From positions 1-50,542 of the forward strand of contig JADNRX010000384.1 in assembly GCA_015501595.1 (NCBI GenBank): a stretch of 50,542 nt of DNA, given 5' to 3'. Position 1 is the first letter of the stretch, and each line of letters opens with the position of its first letter. The DNA comes from Hymenopellis radicata (taxonomy: Eukaryota; Basidiomycota; Agaricomycetes; Agaricales; Physalacriaceae). Position numbers and translations under genes: made by a program. Positions 21,798 through 33,095 of this stretch are shown piece by piece. Below the pieces are notes generated by a model that worked only from the letters and a program-made list of their open reading frames with translations, was not told the origin of the DNA and did no database searches.

Positions 21798-23828
21798 ATA
21801 TTACACAACTGGCAGCGCAAGTCACCGTTGCCCTTCCTCAGTTGCGACATCTAAAATTCACCTAGACAAGTCGCTAAAGCACTGCACTCTGAGGTGTGAG
21901 GTCAAGTTTGAAAGAGAGGACTCCAGACCGAGATTCCGTACCTTCCTTCGCGCCATCATCAGTGGAAATCTTGAAACATTGCTCTCCGTCGACCATGGAC
22001 GACGCTGCAAGTGTACGGCACGTTCTGGAACAAATTTCACCTCTTGGATACAGATGCGACGGAGAACGGCGTCTCCCATCCCATTGCTAATGTCTTCTCA
22101 ACGCCACTTTCACCGGGCATGCCTCTTGACCGGCATCTTCTTCTCCTCTTATCACGGACTTGTACTTTGCTTTCGATGTACGCGAGTCCGGCCCATCATG
22201 ATGTAAATGAAGCTACCGACTTGCGCTCCACTGCAGCAGCTATGGTAAGGATCGCTAATTCAACAGGCTGATGTTCGTACTTCGTCCTTGATTTTCCACT
22301 CGATCCGCTAGCAGGTACGTATGCGCTACAGACTCTATCGTCGATAAGATCGTGACATTGTGCACAGAGCTGGATATTGTTCGACTTCGGCGCTACGGGA
22401 TGTGTGTTGACGTGTCATGACGGGGTCCTGACGAGTTAGACGGTACCTATTCTGGAGCAGACGCGTATTGAAGTTCGAGAATTTCAAGGGGCCTAACGAT
22501 GCTGTAAGATGTCACTCGGAGTGTCATCTCGGATAAAGGACGTCTTGTTGAACGGCGGCGAATATTTCTTTCATTGTGGGACCCAAACCACCAGGTGCTA
22601 ACTTTCCTTTTCAGACCGCCTTCCTGCCTGAACTGACCCATGATGTCCGTGCCCGAACGGTTATATATACGTACGTGTCGTCAATACGCCGGCGACATTG
22701 CGGCCGCGACGAGTGGATACGATTCCGCCATTGGGAGTACGGACTTGGTTAGGGTGCGCCGGCAGGGCGGCGTACTGGAATCATGCCACTATATAGTTTC
22801 TAGCATATGTGCAAGTGTACCCGCAAAGTCCTGGAGCAGCCGTTATTCCCATTCTCACTAGATGAGTTAATCTTTCTGATCTATTCTGTGAGATGCTGAA
22901 TGCTGATGTTAGAACGATCTCTGGGCGTGACTGATCTATCTATTCCTCGCTTGATGTTTGATTTGGTCCTCTTTTGGCTGTGCTGCCACTACGAGACCCG
23001 CCGAGCTTATGGAGTTTATTGAGTTTTGTCTGAGGTGGCGGGTTAACAATGTGTGGGGTCTCTACCGCCACTATCATCAAAAGGTTTACGTACTATATGT
23101 GGCTATCACAGACTATTGACGGCGTCGGCGCGCCGCTTCGGACACGGTATGCTTTTTAAGCTGTATTGGCATTTCCTTACATTGACACAATGCTTACTAC
23201 CAGACCCGATGCTTTCAAGCTTAGACGGGACTCTATCCAGTCCAAACACCTACTTGTTGGTCTTGCACTCTTCGTCGTTGTCTACGCCCGTCCGCCTCGA
23301 TACGCCCCGACGTCGCCCGGCAGTGTACGCAGGTGATTGATTTGAAGCGCGGGGAGTCCGGACACTCTTCTCCTCCCGCCGTCATGGCCACAATCGATAT
23401 GGATGCTGATACGTGGACTGTCGACTGTGAAGCGCCTGGTAACGTTAAGCATACGGTGCAGCGCGCGCACGAAGCCACAAGCCGGGAGACAGGACCTAGA
23501 GTCGTCGAGAAAGAGGATATCTCCGCAGTCACCTCTCACCTGCTCAGCCCGGTCCGCTGGTCGTGGAGAAAAGGCATATGTAGGACACGTCGTCCTCCGA
23601 AGGCTCATGGATGTCAATCCGCGTGTCTGCCATCCTCGAGCTCTACCTGCACATCCTGGTCACCGCACAGCAGTACCATGTCCTTGTCCTTGAGTATCAA
23701 CCGCATCTCTGAGTCACTTGCCATGTCATCTTCTTCTTTCAACTTCGTGGTTTCCTGCATCTACAATGCATCTTGATCTCTGACCGGCGTCACCATCTTC
23801 GAGTGATTGAGTGGATTGTAAGGGCAGT

Positions 23829-23888
23829 ACTGTAGCCGGTGTAACCTAGTAGTTTGGCGTGGCATAGGTTATCCTACCATTACTTTTT
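23829..23888 (+). repeat. tRNA-like short repeat, copy 4
   Basis: ACTGTAGCCGGTGTAACCTA is nearly the same as copy 1, including the bases before the core. A T5 run lies at 23884-23888. Confidence 0.4.
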
Positions 23889-23974
23889 CACATATGTGCA
23901 CCTCAACCAAACTTTGCAGCTGGCTCTGAGTCATCCTCCCAATGTCAATATTCACCAGCCCGTGTTATCCTAGT

Positions 23975-24038
23975 GGCCAGTTTAGCCTAACGGGCTACAC
24001 TGAAGTGGCTCGAAATCTCGCTTCAGTAATATCTTTTT
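23975..24038 (+). repeat. tRNA-like short repeat, copy 5
   Basis: It has TTTAGCCTAACGGG (A-box-like) and GGCTCGAAATCTCG (good B-box-like) with only about 20 bases between them, and a T5 run at 24034-24038. The A-B distance is too short for an ordinary tRNA. Confidence 0.4.
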
Positions 24039-24414
24039 CTGTTGACCCAAAGCGGGCTCGGGGAGAGGTTTTTGAATTTGGAGTTGACGCACGATACTCT
24101 TCAGGCAGGCCTCCTCCAGCCCATCACCATGGCCTCTGTTCTTCTTCAGTACCCACTTCTGAGCCACTAGTTCCTCAGTGTAGCCCGGCCGTACCAGCAT
24201 TGATAGCATCTGATGCGACAGTGAGAGTCATTTTAATATCTCGGACGTGTCGAAGGCGCGAGGGAACTTGACTATGCATAACTGCTGCTAATACAGCCGC
24301 ATCAATTGCAATTGGAGATCAATATCGTTCTTTCTCGTCGACGGCAGCGCTGTTGATACGAAAGGTTGATCGTTCACCGAATCTATGTATTGCATGGCGT
24401 CGCTACAGAGCGGC

Positions 24415-27194
24415 CTAGTATTCCTCTGGCTGTTCTAAATTACTTGAAGGAACCCCCTTGAACCATCCTTCAATTCCTTCGTTTCTACTGTATGGTATGT
24501 CGGCATCTGTAAGGGTATGCCCAAGAACATCATCCCGCGGCATCTCACTGGCATGCTTCCACATTCGGTAGTCTGGTTGTAGCAGCGCATCAAGTGCTTC
24601 TTCCGCGTGCGCGTCTATGAGCTCGGTTATCTGAGATTCGAAGTCTTCTAGTCCAAAAGCCTTCACGAGTGTAAGAAGTCTAAAGGCATCATATGGTTCC
24701 AGGATGTCAAAGACGTAGTCCGACACTTCACGGATTATGCACTGTAATATTGACTCAGTTGGCCAAGCTCTGCTCTGATATTGTGTATATGAACGTACCT
24801 TCTTAGCTTTATTCATGTATGCCAGTACCATCGTTACCAGGTTGCGGTCGATAAGCAAACCGATGACGGGCGCATTGGCGTGATGAAGCTCCCACAGAGC
24901 GAGCGCGGACCTTAGCGCCATCGATAGATGCGCGAGGTGTTTGAACCTCTCGTTTGGTTCATCGGGTATCAAAACGTACTCGACAACTAGTACCGGCATC
25001 TGAACGTCCATAATGCCGGTGCTAGTACTGGAGTCAGTCGTAACCGCAAATTCGGGTAGCAGGTGCTTCGGGCATTCAAGTTCGCACCGCTGCAGAATGA
25101 CTTGTTCGTCAGGAAGACAGATGAGGAAGGCGTAGTGCGGACGTAGTTCCTCTAAGTCCGGCGGGATTCGGACTCGGATCTTGGGGCCTACTTCGCGCAG
25201 ACTACGGTGGACAGTCCACTGCGGGTGATGGCTAATGAAGATAAGTCATGGTGAAGGTTGTTCAGGAAGGATAACTCACCGGAGTAACAGCCCTATCTTT
25301 GCCTCTTCCCATGCCGAGAGAAAAAGGAATTGTACAGGACAGCCCAGTGGTTTGCAGATGCCGCATTAACGGGCATGCTACACAAATATCTAGCCTGTGC
25401 GCACAATGTTTGAGAACACGAAAGGTCAAATCGCAAGGGTGATTCGGCGAGAGTTGGCGGGTCTGGGATCGAAATCGGTAGTTTCTCGTACGAGGAGAGT
25501 ACCGAGGGAATGAGATCATAAACGCTCGGCTCCAGTATCTTTTGGACCTCCTGGATGACAGCCTTTATTTACATATTAGATAGAACGCAGTGCCTCCCGA
25601 CACAGATTGAAAAACTTACTAAGATATGGGTATCTCCAAATCGTGTGCGCGTCTCAAACACATGTCGCCATCGTTTGAGAGGCACCGGTAAGTTCATGCT
25701 GACTTGCTTTGGGCGGAGAACGATCTTGGCTGTTCGCAGCCAGCTTTCGATAGTAGCTCGAGGTTTCAATGAGACGAGGAAGCTAAACGGACACGGGTCA
25801 GAGTCAGGCTTCGCAGGAAAATCAGAACGTACTTCATTAACATGTCCTCGACAACCCATGCGGGGCGAGAGATATCGATTTCACGACGCTTCTTCTTCAA
25901 GGCAACACTAGCCTTCATAGGCCAATTGAGCGACCCTACCGGCGTGTCTCCCATTTGACGACTAATAAGCTCATGTCGCACATTTTGTGCGCTATCACGG
26001 AGGCTTGCAATGATATCGTATATGTGCATGACATATAGAGACTCTCTCCCTAGATCTAAGGACTTCCATGGCTGTGAGGCGTCGAGCACAATCTTGTGCA
26101 TCATTGGCTGGTGGAAAACGGAATTCAAATATCTGCAGCACTGAGAGAAAGGCGAACCCACAACTATCTTTCCAGAGTCCTCTCCCATCATCCCAAGGAA
26201 GGGGTAAACATGATATTGATCGAATAGAAGTCCAACTATAGGCGTCTCGAGACCCAGCACGGCATGTACGGGAAGGGCGGCCGTCATACAGGCCATGAGA
26301 TGTTCTTTGTGACGGCCGTCTATGCCGTGTGCACCGTTCCAGTTCGGATGTGCTTTGTTGTATACGGCTATGAGTAGAGGAATTTCCAGAGTGCCGTCGT
26401 CATTGGAAAACACCGAAGCGGGATGATGCTGTCGCGCGGAACGTAGGCGCGCATCGGACAGCGGAATCCGTACAGAGAGTACGACATCCGGAATGATCAC
26501 CGGCCATTCGAGAGTGGCAGGTGTAGCAGTCGTGGGGTATAGAGACCAGCGTGGACGAAAAACTAGGAACGGTGAGTATTGGGAAATAGTTAGAGTCAAC
26601 GTTCATACCAAATGCTAATATCTGTACCATAAAGCCCATCATACCACGCACTTTGTAGGAGTGAATCATAGCCAGGAGTCCAATCTAGAGTCGGAGCCGA
26701 TGCGACGTCAGAATCAAGACTCTCGCCGGATCCACAATGACGATAAATAGCGGTGGCAGAGTCTGCCTTGGAATATGCTAAGACGACGTTACGATGTAGA
26801 AGTGCAGCCAGAGAAGGTCCAGAGCATTCAACTGGATAGAGCTGGTAGCATGGGTGACGTATTCCTGCGCATCCGTAGAGCAATCGGATTTCAGCGCCTA
26901 GCGCTTTGAGGTCCTGTCGCAGAGAGTCGGGGGTGTCATCGCGCCTTGCTACATCCTGGGAATTCGGCTCGAAATAAGAGTGAAAGCAGAGGATGAACTT
27001 ACCTCCAGATCGGGCGAGTGGAAGACAAACAGTTTGTTGATGATTTCAAGTCTATTGGCACTCAAATTCAGCCCGTCGCCAAGGTCTAGCGGAAATCTGA
27101 AAGAGATATCTGGCCCCTCCTTATACGTGCCCGAAGCCTTGGCGTTTGGAATAAACCTTGTACCCTTAAGATGGTATAGAAGCCTATAATTCAT
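24415..27194 (-). pseudogene. Gene X, copy 2 (two one-base lesions)
   Basis: The most complete of the frames in the middle of the protein. It starts MNYRLLYHLKGTRF at 27194. The exon reading FRPRWSLYPTT to VVEDMLM is uninterrupted from 26560 to 25840, giving domain A with EWPVIIPDVVL, EIPLLIAVYNKAH and PIVGLLFDQYHVYPFL. A later exon holds domain B (PVLVVEYVLIP, APVIGLLIDRNLVTM), joined by the intron at 24742-24799 to the last exon ending LEQPEEY at 24415. Two one-base differences from copy 3 break it: five instead of four T at the start of the domain A exon near 26560, and one C fewer near 25312 in the FFSRAWEEAK exon. Both sit in short base runs, so assembly error is possible and the gene may in fact be intact. 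No signal peptide. Function unknown. Confidence 0.75.
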
Positions 27195-27564
27195 TCAGGT
27201 ACCAAGCGGAAACGTTCTGAAGCCACACTCACACTCGCACTTCGTCATCTGCACAATACGGGTGCAATTCAGGATCCAAACTCGAGCTCGACTCGGAGTC
27301 TGCACTAGTTGAATCCATACCCGCATCGGACAAGGAGTCCGAATGAGACATGGCTGGGTGGGTGGAGGACTACATTTTAGTATCTTGTACTGTGGTAGTA
27401 CTAGTCGAATAATACGAACAGTAATTCAAATTCAACTTGATGGAAGTTCGGATCATGGAAAATATGGCTTCGGCAGGATTCGAAAAGATGGTGATCGGAT
27501 GTCGGCGCGGCTGCCGCTGATACGCGTCTCTCTTCACCCATCATCCATTCCTCAACATTCAACG

Positions 27565-27757
27565 ACGATGACGAAAAATATGTCGCATTCGGTAGTGTAA
27601 GCCGTTTTCTCGCATCCGAATTTTTTACTGGACCGTCGACTAGCTCGCCGGGATGATTTCGGAGGTCTTTGAGTAGTATCTTTTCGACCTCGCCAGTGTC
27701 CGCCTTCAAGCACAGATGCTTACTCTCGCGGTGGACGCACAAATGCGGTTTAGAGGT
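27565..27757 (+). pseudogene. ORT1-like carrier, truncated 5' fragment 2
   Basis: Same remnant as at 15390-15560. The same part of exon 1 is missing, and the same exon 2 start is at 27644. The same break falls after ATGCGGTTTA. It also carries a small insertion in exon 2 at about 27672-27676, which breaks the EYPFD frame. The shared deletion and breakpoint mean fragments 1 and 2 come from one already truncated ancestor. Confidence 0.85.
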
Positions 27758-27893
27758 CACGGTTCTGGTGTGGGGATAACTGTTCCTACTAATACAGCCG
27801 GAACTAGTAGAGATCGACATTGTTCTTGCCTGTCTATGGCAGCGCAGTTGATACAAAGGTTAATGGTTCAAATCTACCTATTGCATGGCGTCG

Positions 27894-30669
27894 CTACAGA
27901 TATTCCTCTGGTTGTTCTAAATCATCTGAAGGTTGAACCTCATCGGCCCACCCTTTGATTCCTTCGACTGTACTGTATGGTATGTCGGTATCTGTAAGGG
28001 TATGCCCAAGAACATCATCCCGCGGCATCTCACTGGCATGCTTCCACATTCGGTAGTCTGGTTGTAGCAGCGCATCAAGTGCTTCTTCCGCGTGCGCGTC
28101 TATGAGCTCGGTTATCTGAGATTCGAAGTCTTCTAGTCCAAAAGCCTTCACGAGTGTAAGAAGTCTAAAGGCATCATATGGTTCCAGGATGTCAAAGACG
28201 TAGTCCGACACTTCACGGATTATACACTGTAATATTGAACTCAGTTGGCCAAGCTCTGATATTGTGTATATGAACGTACCTTCTTAGCTTTATTCATGTA
28301 TGCCAGTACCATCGTTACCAGGTTGCGGTCGATGAGCAAGCCGATGACGGGCGCATTGGCGTGATGAAGCTCCCACAGAGCGAGCGCGGACCTTAGCGCC
28401 ATCGATAGATGCGCGAGGTGTTTGAACCTCTCGTTTGGTTCATCGGGTATCAAAACGTACTCGACCACTAGTACCGGCATCTGAACGTCCATAATGCCGG
28501 TGCTAGTACTGGAGTCAGTCGTAACCGCAAATTCGGGTAGCAGGTGCTTCGGGCATTCAAGTTCGCACCGCTGCAGAATGACTTGTTCGTCAGGAAGACA
28601 GATGAGGAAGGCGTAGTGCGGACGTAGTTCCTCTAAGTCCGGCGGGATTCGGACTCGGATCTTGGGGCCTACTTCGCGCAGACTACGGTGGACAGTCCAC
28701 TGCGGGTGATGGCTAATGAAGATAAGTCATAGTGAAGGTTGTTCAGGAAGGATAACTCACCGGAGTAACAGCCCTATCTTTGCCTCTTCCCATGCCCGAG
28801 AGAAAAAGGAATTGTACAGGACAGCCCAGTGGTTTGCAGACGCCGCGTTAACAGGCATGCTACACAAATATCTAGCCTGTGCGCACAATGTTTGAGAACA
28901 CGAAAGGTCAAATCGCAAGGGTGATTCGGCGAGAGTTGGCGGGTCTGGGATCGAAATCGGTAGTTTCTCGTACGAGGAGAGTACCGAGGGAATGAGATCA
29001 TAAACGCTCGGCTCCAGTATCTTTTGGACCTCCTGGATGACAGCCTTTATTTACATATTAGATAGAACGCAGTGCCTCCCGACACAGATTGAAAAACTTA
29101 CTAAGATATGGGTATCTCCAAATCGTGTGCGCGTCTCAAACACATGTAGCCATCGTTTGAGAGGCGCCGGTAAGTTCATGCTGACTTGCTTTGGGCGGAG
29201 AACGATCTTGGCTGTTCGCAGCCAGCTTTCGATAGTAGCTCGAGGTTTCAATGAGACGAGGAAGCTAAACGGACACGGGTCAGAGTCAGGCTTCGCAGGA
29301 AAATCAGAACGCACTCCATTAACATGTCCTCGACAACCCATGCGGGGCGGGAGATATCGATTTCACGACGCTTCTTCAAGGCAACACTAGCCTTCATAGG
29401 CCAATTGGGCGACCCTACCGGCGTGTCTCCCATTTGACTACTACTAAGCTCACGTCGCACATTTTGTGCGCTAACACGGAGGCTTGCAATGATATCGTAT
29501 ATGTGCATGACATAGAGAGGCTGTCTCGATAGATCTAAGGTCTTCCATGGCTGTGAGGCGTCGAGTACAATCTTGTGCATCATTGGCTGGTGAAAAAATT
29601 CAGATATCTGCAGCGCCGAGAGAAACACGAACCAACAACTATCTGTCCAGAGTCCTCTCCCATCATCCCAAGGAAGGGGTAAACATGATATTGATCGAAT
29701 AGAAGTCCAACTATAGGCGTCTCGAGACCCAGCGCGGCATGTACGGGAAGGGCGGCCGTCATACAGGCCATGAGATGTTCTTTGTGACGGCCGTCGATAC
29801 CGTGTGCACCGTTCCAGTTCGGATGCGCTTTGTTGTATACGGCTATGAGTAGAGGAATTTCGAGAGTGTCGTCATCATTGGAAAACACCCAAGCGGGATG
29901 ATACTGACGCGCGGAACGTAGGCGCTCATCGGACAGCGGAATCCGTACAGAGAGTACGACATCCGGAATGATCACCGGCCATTCGAGAGTGGCAGGCGTA
30001 GCAGTCGTAGGGTATAGAGACCAGCGCGGACGAAAACTAGAAACGGTGATTATTGGGAAACAATCAGAGTGAACATTCGTACCGGATGCTAATACCTGCG
30101 TCATAAAGCTCTTCGTACCACGCACTGTGTAGGAGTAGATCATAGGCAGGAGTCCAATCTAGAGTCGGAGCCGATGCGATGTCAGTGTGAACAACAGATC
30201 CACAATGTTGATGAATAGCCTCCATAGAGTCTGCCGTGGAATATGCTGATACGAAGTTACGATGTAGAAGTGCAGCCAGAGAAGGTCCAGAGCATTCAAC
30301 TGGATTGAGGTGGTAGCATGGGTGACGTGTTTTTGCGCCTTCAACATAGAGATGCCGAATTTGAGCGCCTACCGCTGTAAGGTCCGGTCGCAGAGAGTCA
30401 TGGGTGTCATCGCGATCTGCTACATCCTGGGCTCAAAATGAGAGACTGAAAGCAGAGGATGAGATGATATTGCCTACCGCCAGATCGGGCAAGTGGTAGA
30501 CGAAGAGTTTGTTGATGATTTCAAGTCTGTTGGCACTCAAATTCAGGTTGTCCCCGTGGCCAAGGTCTACATTATATCTGAAAGAGATATCTGGGCCCTC
30601 CTGATACGAAGCCTCGGCCTTTGGAATCGAACTTGTACCTCTGAGGCGATATAGAAGCCTATAATTCAT
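27894..30669 (-). pseudogene. Gene X, copy 3 (4-base deletion in domain A)
   Basis: Copy 3 is the most diverged in exon 2 but splices best at its 5' end. Exon 1 is MNYRLLYRLRGTSS to HLPDLA at about 30669-30485. Exon 2 starts DVADRDDTHDSLRPD, continues HPCYHLNPVECSGPSLAALL, and joins in phase to FRPRWSLYPTT at about 30046. Domain A follows. Four bases are missing near 29595-29605 (YLNFF where copy 2 has YLNSVFHQP), which shifts the frame. Downstream exons remain collinear to DLEQPEEYL at 27894. Combining the three copies, the full protein would be about 770 residues in seven or more exons. It has two similar segments: A with PDVVL...PLLIAVY...HLMACMTAALPVHA...PIVGLLFD, and B with PEFAV...PVLVVEYV...HLAHLSMALRSALA...PVIGLLID. 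I do not recognise a named family. The PD..E-x-K-like order suggests a restriction-nuclease-like fold, inference only. Confidence 0.72.
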
Positions 30670-31023
30670 TTTCAGGTACTAAACGGAAACGTTCTGAAGC
30701 CACACTCACAGTCGCACTTCGTCATCTGCACAATACGGGTGCAATCTTTCAGGATCCAAACTCGGCTCGAAGTCTGCACTAGTTGAGTCCTCGGACAAGG
30801 AGTCCGAAAGAGACATGGCTGGGTGGGTGGAGGAGTCATTTTAGTGTCGAATAATACGAACAGTAATTCAAATTACCACAGAGCGGAGTTGACCAAGTTC
30901 GGAAGATGGAAAATATGGCTTCGGCAGGATTCGAAAACATGGTGATCGCGCGGCTTGCCGCTAATACGCGTTTCTCTTCACCCGTCATGTCCGCTCCTTA
31001 ACACTCGACGACGACGACGACAA
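30670..31023. promoter_or_regulatory. Divergent promoter region between gene X and ORT1
   Basis: These 354 bases separate the starts of gene X copy 3 (minus) and the carrier (plus), so they must hold both promoters. The equivalent region is present in units 1 and 2 at 14970-15380 and 27195-27560. A CGACGACGACGAC run directly precedes the carrier ATG. No specific factor site is claimed. Confidence 0.5.
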
Positions 31024-32297
31024 ATGCATTCGAGTAGCTCGAAAGGCATCCAGGACGATGCTGCCATCGTCACTGCCCGCGAGGCCTTGAAGGATGTCGC
31101 ATTCGGTAGTGTAAGCCGTTTTCTCGCGTCCAATTTTTTTACTGGACGGTCGATTAGCTCGCCGGGATGATTTCGGAGGTCTTTGAGTATCCATTCGACC
31201 TCGCCAAAGTCCGCCTTCAAGCGCAGATGCTTACTCCGGCGGTGAACGGACAAATGCGGTTTACTGGGCCCTTGGATTGCTTGAAGCAGACATGGCGGGA
31301 CGAGGGATTCAAGGGATTGTACAGAGTCAGTGCAGGTTTCTGGTTTATCTGTGGTGCTTACAGTATGCCTAGGGATTACCCGCTCCTCTGGTTGGGTCAA
31401 TGGCAGAAACAGCAGCACTGTTCTTTGCCTATTCGTCTTTTCAAAATGTTATACGCGCCTATTCTTTCCAACAACATCCTTCAGAAACCTCTCTCGAATT
31501 ATCAATTCCACAATTAGGCTTAGCAGCTGCGGGAGCTGGCTTTGCAACTAGCTTTATTTTGTCTGTTCGTCCATCGGCCTCAATGATTTTTACTAACATC
31601 TTGCAGGACGCCCATAGAACTTGTGAAATGCAAGATGCAAGTCCAAATGATGAACACCCACACGAGCGCCCACATACCTCCCATACATGCCACTCCCAAA
31701 CCGATTAAGAAGATCGTTCAAGCAGCGATTGCTCCCAACTCACCCCCACGTGCACATCTATCTACCCTCACTTCAAGCGGGTCAAGAGCAGAAGTAGATG
31801 CCTATAGAAAGCGGCTACCAGGTCCTTTCGCCATTATCAAGACTACCATTCAGGACCACGGTGTTCGCGGCTTATGGCTCGGACATACTGGTACCATACT
31901 CCGAGAAACGGGTGGAACCGCGTCGTGGTTCGCAGTTAAAGAGTATCTCGCGTCTTCTCTCAAATCTCGACGACTCGGCGAGGGCATACCTGGAGAGCTT
32001 CTGCCGTGGGAGTCAGCGGTGTCTGGCGCACTATCAGGCGGCGCGTGCGTGTTGGCGTTGTATCCCGCCGACACGGTGAAGAGCGCGATACAAACGGAGG
32101 AGGAGTTACGGTCGCATTCAAAAACAAAGCAGGTTGTGCAACGGACTACTTCATTTTGGCGGACAGCGGCGCGTATGTACCAGATGCACGGCGTGAAGGG
32201 TCTCTACGCGGGCTGCGGGATGACTGTCGCGCGTGCAGTGCCTAGTAGTGGTCTTGTGTTCGTTGTTTATGACGGGCTTAATGCTTGGTTTGGATGA
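31024..32297 (+). CDS. ORT1: Mitochondrial ornithine carrier (SLC25 family)
   Basis: Mitochondrial carriers have three repeats of two membrane helices in the inner membrane; Ort1/Arg11 exports ornithine made in the matrix for arginine synthesis. Four exons join in frame: 31024-31110, 31158-31325, 31373-31560 and 31607-32297, giving 377 residues. The three carrier signatures are YPFDLAKVRLQ (residues 40-50), TPIELVKCKMQ (149-159) and YPADTVKSAIQTE (300-312). The companion motifs DEGFKGLYRGLPAPLVG and HGVRGLWLGHTG end the repeats. The third signature followed by QTE is characteristic of fungal Ort1 rather than other carriers. A loop of about 65 residues rich in Pro, Ser and Ala, between signature 2 and the EAYRKRL-like segment, is longer than in yeast. 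Family is certain; the ornithine substrate is an inference from signature residues. Two truncated copies of its 5' end lie upstream. Confidence 0.88.
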
Positions 32298-32496
32298 ATT
32301 CATCATATATGGTTGGCTCTGCATACATCTACACTTTACATCGTACACACCTAATTACTCATAGACATGGATGAATCACACCTCCGTTTGTTTATTGTAC
32401 ATAAGAGAAGGGCCGGGTCGATATAAACACGCTGCTAGGTACAACAATCAAGTTTAACTACAACCACCACGACTCGCGCACAACTTCTGCAAAGCC

Positions 32497-33095
32497 ATGA
32501 ACCGGGCACGCAGGGAGTACTAGTAAGTCGCTTTATAGTTGCTTTGTCGCCACACATAATACACAGTTTCATTTAGCAAGAGAAAGCTCGAGACGGGTGA
32601 ACTCGTGTAAGTAGCCGTTGGTGGCTTCCTCGCGATGCCTAACCCTAACGCAGAAAAGGCTTCCCACTGATGTATCCTGCCAACGAACGGCCTCCACCCG
32701 TGGATACTATTGTCAATGGCCACAGGACCCCCACTTTTATGTTTTGCTGGAATTTGCTCTGGGAGGACCTTTGTCGCAAATACAACCACCCCCATACCAC
32801 TGAGATACGCAGTCTATTTGCGCTTCCGCTCTGGGAGGCAAAGTATGCAGACCAATTTGGGTGCGTAGTCACAAGCTCGCGATCGCTTTGCATGCCTGAT
32901 GACCATGTGTGTAGAGTTGAGATGCTTCCCCGGATGAGGATCGTTGGGCCTTTCCTCCTTCTATTTTTCGGTATCAACCAGAGCGAAGAGTACATGGATT
33001 CGATTACAAGACCTGAGCTGATAGCTGCGGCGAAGGAGGTGTATGATATCCCGGACGACCTTGGGCAGGTTATGAGCTCAAATGGCGAAGAATAG
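32497..33095 (+). CDS. Small protein of unknown function (147 aa)
   Basis: Four exons join in frame: 32497-32522, 32577-32606, 32654-32860 and 32915-33095. The protein starts MNRARREYYKRKLETGEL, which is basic, followed by KGFPLMYPANERPP and the aromatic FMFCWNLLWEDLCRKY. LPRMRIVGPFLLLFFGIN is hydrophobic and could be a short membrane segment. The acidic end is VYDIPDDLGQVMSSNGEE. No known domain is visible. It lies 200 bases downstream of the carrier on the same strand. All four junctions keep phase, which supports a real gene. Confidence 0.65.

Larger units (their letters stand above)
19850..24289. other. Gene-poor block with tRNA-like repeats
   Basis: About 4.4 kb with no convincing protein. 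Several open frames of 60-150 codons overlap each other on both strands, but none shows a known domain or coherent splicing. Four of the five tRNA-like repeats are here. The block lies between the F-box gene and duplication unit 2 and is absent between units 2 and 3. Confidence 0.5.
24290..27770. repeat. Segmental duplication unit 2
   Basis: Second copy of the unit, directly adjoining unit 3. It is closer to unit 3 than to unit 1 in the gene X tail: both have the GVPSS/DLEQPEEY end, the LVKAFGLEDFES wording and the DVQMPVLVVEYVLIP stretch. It ends in the same truncated carrier exon as unit 1. Confidence 0.9.
27785..31262. repeat. Segmental duplication unit 3
   Basis: Third copy of the unit, which runs on without a break into the complete carrier gene. 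It is therefore the probable parental arrangement. Between units 2 and 3 only about 100 bases of junction DNA remain (GTTCTGGTGTGGGG, ACAGCCGGAACTAG), with no R-type repeat of full length. Confidence 0.88.

Noticed and set aside
30159..30347. Minus-strand frame inside gene X copy 3 rich in hydrophobic residues
   Set aside because: It is a shifted frame of exon 2, whose true frame aligns with copies 1 and 2.
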